Positions 61,301-64,000 of a stretch of 64,000 bases of DNA are shown piece after piece. Source of the stretch: Mermis nigrescens (taxonomy: Eukaryota; Nematoda; Enoplea; Mermithida; Mermithidae); contig JAVLUZ010000142.1 of the NCBI GenBank assembly GCA_036768485.1, positions 12,550,814 to 12,614,813 on the forward strand, in the 5' to 3' direction. A model generated the notes under the pieces. It was not told the DNA's origin. It worked only from the letters and a program-made list of their open reading frames with translations, and did not search any database. Numbering within the stretch: the stretch's first letter is position 1; each line of letters starts with the position of its first letter. The position numbers and the translations under genes were made by a program.

Positions 61301-62133
61301 ATGGTGGGAAAGAGGAGGGTGTAAAGGAAAAATTCCCTTTTCAGATTCCAGCTTAGGAACTATGTATACAGGCTTTTGACATTCTTCAGCGTAAAAATAC
61401 TCAAATGCTTGGCCTTTCGCGCCATCTATTTGATCGAAATCACCGTTTAATGCCGATTTCAATTTTTCAAAATTATATAAAATGTGCATACGTTTTTGCG
61501 TTGTTTGTCCTCAAAAAGACAATAAAATTCAGTTTAAAAGAGTATAAATGTCAAAGGTTCGGCCCATCTATTAATTTTTGTATATTTTCTTACCTCAAGC
61601 TGCAGGGCTGATCCAAAATCGCAAAACGGGCCGAAAATAATGTCGTTTTATCACGTAAAATTGATTCTTAACGCATCATGTATATATGCACATTTTTGAT
61701 CTTGTCGAAATGAATCCTGGATAAAAGCTGCACGCAGTGCTACACTACAGAATAGCAGAAGCATTCTACAATATTTAATTTGCTTGATTCATGGCTTAGA
61801 TGCTTCAGAACGATAATTGTTTGGAGGAATTCCGAGAAAACAATAGATAAACAAAAGACTCAATAGAAAAAATAACGAAAAACCTAAAGCCCTCATTTTC
61901 AGCCGTAGCAGACTGTTTTTTTATCACTCGACCATCGGCCAACTTGGTCACACCGAGTCGTTTAACGGCTACTAGCGTACGTTTCCAATGACCCTTGTAC
62001 ACAACTCCGTAGCCACCCTGACCAATGATATTTTGCGACGAGAACTGATCAGTGGCCAAACACAAATCATCGTAATTGATACGCAGAGTATTGTGCATGC
62101 TTATGGCTATCAACGGATCGACTGGACAACCAC
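55039..62133 (-). CDS. pll: Pelle/IRAK-type kinase gene, kinase-domain exons
   Basis: Five minus-strand exons (61914-62133, 60812-60959, 59555-59777, 56411-56505, 55039-55329) join in frame, each with AG acceptors and GT donors. Together they give an almost complete kinase domain. It includes the glycine loop GQGGYGVV, the lysine in [23 protein letters not shown], the catalytic loop [20 protein letters not shown] in place of APE, and DVYSFG. The HGD-KPAN loop and the LATD segment before the glycine loop are Pelle/IRAK hallmarks. Pelle transmits Toll-receptor signals from Tube/MyD88 towards NF-kB-type factors in the cytoplasm. The N-terminal death domain and the start codon are not seen and should lie upstream, beyond 62133. 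Introns are filled with MITEs but no exon is broken. A closely related IRAK paralogue is the main alternative. Confidence 0.85.
55640..55965. repeat. Inverted array of CTATATAGCC-type units in a pelle intron
   Basis: Units of about 35 bp such as AGCTATATAGCCTTTTTGGA repeat on the left, and their inverse (TCCAAAAAGGCTATATAGCT) repeats on the right of about 55800. Confidence 0.7.
56411..56505 (-). CDS. pll: pelle exon: activation segment end and DVYSFG
   Basis: A 95-bp exon, short enough to miss in a simple frame scan. Acceptor TTTAAG|TCTCCC; donor GGAATG|GTACAT. It encodes [19 protein letters not shown] then [11 protein letters not shown], linking exactly in phase on both sides. Confidence 0.88.
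56729..57484. mobile_element. Family 2 MITE, copy 2, partly duplicated inside
   Basis: The ends are CAGTTTTTTTG and (inverted) CAGTGTTTTTTTT. The perfect duplication GTGGCGGA flanks it (56721-56728, 57485-57492). It is longer than copy 1 because its core occurs twice in tandem (about 56780-57085 and 57090-57400), giving four GGCGCGAAGCGCC sites, three exact and one (57341) with one change. It sits in a pelle intron. Confidence 0.85.
57487..58290. mobile_element. Family 3 repeat
   Basis: It begins GGCGGATCTAGGATTTTT and ends CCCTTAAATCTGCCTTTGAG. It is homologous over most of its length to the split copy at 8190-10078. It contains a hairpin (AGCGCGAAGCGCC) at 57986-57998. An uninterrupted stretch at 57925-57950 shows the empty site of the TIR element found in the other copy. 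Confidence 0.6.
58291..59000. other. Pelle intron sequence, no feature seen
   Basis: AT-rich, with short frames only. Confidence 0.4.
59009..59491. mobile_element. Family 1 MITE A, split by MITE B
   Basis: The left end CATACGTGGGCAGCACC is at 59009 and the right end GCCCAGGTGTG is at 59491. MITE B (59213-59457) interrupts it near the right end. The sequence resumes with CCCCAAAGCCCCCACGCCC. The flanking octamers are low-complexity and match poorly. Confidence 0.75.
59213..59457. mobile_element. Family 1 MITE B, nested in MITE A
   Basis: The perfect duplication GTGTATAC flanks it (59205-59212, 59458-59465). The ends are CATACCTGGGCG and, inverted, CATATGTGGGC. It lies in the orientation opposite to its host, so together they form an imperfect palindrome. 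Confidence 0.85.
59555..59777 (-). CDS. pll: pelle exon: catalytic loop and DFG
   Basis: Acceptor TTTTAAG|CGTAAAG; donor GATCG|GTATGT. It encodes [20 protein letters not shown], then [18 protein letters not shown] and [10 protein letters not shown]. The exon ends after one base of a codon, and the next exon completes it. A family 1 MITE lies only about 60 bp from the donor. Confidence 0.9.
59958..60152. mobile_element. Family 4 MITE, copy 1
   Basis: The perfect duplication ATTCTCTA flanks it (59950-59957, 60153-60160). It begins TATGCATGTATAGCAGGGG and ends TTTCGAGCCGTTTCATGTAC. Non-coding, in a pelle intron. Confidence 0.75.
60279..60538. mobile_element. Family 1 MITE
   Basis: The ends are CATACGTGGGC and, inverted, CACACCTGGGC. 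The flanking octamers AATGTATG and AATGCATG differ at one base. 260 bp, in a pelle intron. Confidence 0.85.
60812..60959 (-). CDS. pll: pelle exon: alpha-C helix to hinge
   Basis: Acceptor ATATAG|ACAATCG; donor GGCAAA|GTAATC. It encodes [19 protein letters not shown], then [20 protein letters not shown]. The glutamate of the helix and the hinge are present. Confidence 0.85.
61054..61303. mobile_element. Family 4 MITE, copy 2
   Basis: It shares GTAGCAGGGG, the GGAAATTTTTGACCCCCC block, GGTCATTTACCC and TTTCGAGCCGTTACAT with copy 1. The duplication is unclear. Confidence 0.55.
61914..62133 (-). CDS. pll: pelle exon: linker, glycine loop and VAVK lysine
   Basis: The acceptor is in TTTTTTTAG|GTGG. 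Coding runs from GCPVDPL through [24 protein letters not shown] and VAVKRL to KKQ. The last codon is split after two bases (CA|GTCTGC), and the next exon supplies the third, giving Q-Q-S-M-A-E-L, as in other Pelle proteins. Confidence 0.8.
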
Positions 62134-63136
62134 CTAAAAAAACGCCGCCTTTCAAAGTACGTATGCAAAACATACAACGTGAATAAATAAATAGTAATAC
62201 ATAAATAAATAATAAATACTAAATCAATGGTGTAAAAAATAAATGATAAATACATAATTGAATGTTTCAAACAATCGTACAAAAAGCACAAGACAACTCA
62301 AAGATGAGAATTTTAAAAACAAAGGATAAAGCGCTTGGTCCCTATGTTTAAGCCTACCCACGCAATCATGGCGAAAGTCTGCTGTTACGCATCAAGCTTA
62401 GAATGATGTTTTTATTAGCAATAGCAGCATGATAATTGATGGCTCAACATTACACTCGTATATTAGTTTTAATATTTTTTATATTTTATTTTTTATATTT
62501 TATATCTTTTCATTACTTTTTCATTATATTATATATTATTTTATAATCATTTTTATTTTTTACTATTCATTAGTTTTGAGCAACCAGTTTATCCAACGGA
62601 AGCTATGGATCATTTTCCAACTCAAATACAGCGTCATATTGATGGTTTAAGATATTATCCTACCTCTTCCGTATAAAACTAAGTAATCTGATTTATTAAT
62701 CATAAATAAGCTAGATTCAACAAAGTAACTGATTTGTTTTCTTGAATAGTACCACTAATAGTAAATGCATGGATGAGTGTATTTTTGTGAGCAAAGAGTG
62801 CTAAATCTAATATCGAAATTAGTAATATAGCGACAACACCGCTGTAATGGCCTAATATATTTATGATATGTAACAATCGGCTTCAATGAAAACAGACTAT
62901 GAAAGGATTCCAGCCAGCTAGAAAAAACCGCATAGTTCGCGAGTAAAAAATTGGAAGCAGAAAAATTCAAAAATTTTCGAAGGAATAATTGCATCGTCAT
63001 ATCGTAGCCCAACGATGATAGTGCATTAAATATGTACAACAGTTAAAACCTGTTAATAAACACCCTGCGGGGACAAAGGGGTTCCGTGTTCACTAATCGA
63101 GCGAATTTACCATACATTTAACGGCTCAAAATTTTA
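62134..63136. other. Upstream intron or flank of pelle, no exon found
   Basis: I looked on the minus strand for a death-domain exon and found none. AT-rich runs occur at 62460-62570. Confidence 0.4.
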
Positions 63137-63144
63137 GGTGGGGG

Positions 63145-63757
<613 letters not shown>

Positions 63758-63779
63758 GTTGGGGGAAGGGGTTGCCGCG

Positions 63780-63975
63780 GCCAATTATAGGGGGAGGGGG
63801 TTAATGACCTCCTCTAATTTTTGGCCAAAAAGGACCAAAAAACGCCTAAGAACGGCCCAAAAATTTTATGTTTCAAAAATGAAGGGTCGAAACTTTTCTC
63901 GTTTTGGGGGATGGGGGGACGTCCGACTTTGATTGGGGAAATCCCTTTCATCTCCCCCTCTTACATGTGTGGTGT
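63780..63975. mobile_element. Family 4 MITE, copy 3, edges uncertain
   Basis: Inverted relative to the other copies: GGGGTTAATGACCTCC, TTTTGGCCAAAAAGG and GGGGAAATCCC match them, ending near CTTACATGTG. Confidence 0.45.
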
Positions 63976-64000
63976 TTACTAGCCGAGAACAGCGCTGTTG

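Noticed and set aside
61247..61489. An 80-residue minus-strand frame between two pelle exons
   Set aside because: Considered as an extra exon, but the flanking exons already join in phase and match Pelle order, and no suitable donor follows this frame. Its end lies in a family 4 MITE.

Overview
The window looks like AT-rich nuclear DNA of an animal, probably an arthropod and most likely an insect. The one host gene I can identify is the kinase half of a Pelle/IRAK-type gene. It lies on the minus strand at 55039-62133, in five exons with matching splice phases. Its 5' part, including any death domain, lies beyond position 62133 and probably outside the window. I cannot name the species. A run of 100 N (48901-49000) shows that this is a scaffold with a gap.

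Almost everything else is transposable elements, many of them nested. From 288 to 11582 there is a Russian-doll stack. An old hAT transposon is split by an LTR retrotransposon with 1.2 kb LTRs (642-11127, 4-bp target duplication ATAG). Its 3' LTR is interrupted by a small MITE (7343-7598) and by a 3.2 kb hAT-type fold-back element (7760-10998). The fold-back element holds a further repeat, which holds a third MITE, which holds a TAA-rich microsatellite. From 12060 to 17650 a palindromic element carries a broken C2H2 zinc-finger gene on each arm, and one arm is split by a Helitron (14415-16261). From about 20105 to 29487 a 9 kb palindrome carries a decayed Maverick/Polinton-type integrase and a roughly 165-bp tandem array on each arm. 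From 31567 to 37776 there is a third long palindrome of unknown content. A mariner-type fragment (40541-41494) and an unknown element (39053-40340) repeat the same inverted layout. A hAT-type MITE fills 43853-45800. From 49925 to 54729 two Penelope-like retroelement copies lie head to head inside one 12-bp target duplication. One of them has an intact 796-residue reverse transcriptase/GIY-YIG protein.

From 55039 to 64000 the pelle introns and upstream DNA are filled with short MITEs. I define four MITE or repeat families here. Family 1 has CATACGTGGGC-like ends and 8-bp duplications. Family 2 has CAGTGTTTTTT ends and 8-bp duplications. Family 3 has GGCGGAT-like ends. Family 4 carries a TATGCATG-type end and an 8-bp duplication at its best copy.

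Two themes stand out. First, at least seven unrelated elements exist as inverted dimers, and two of these are flanked by intact target duplications. Second, a 13-bp hairpin palindrome, GGCGCGAAGCGCC, recurs across several unrelated repeats.
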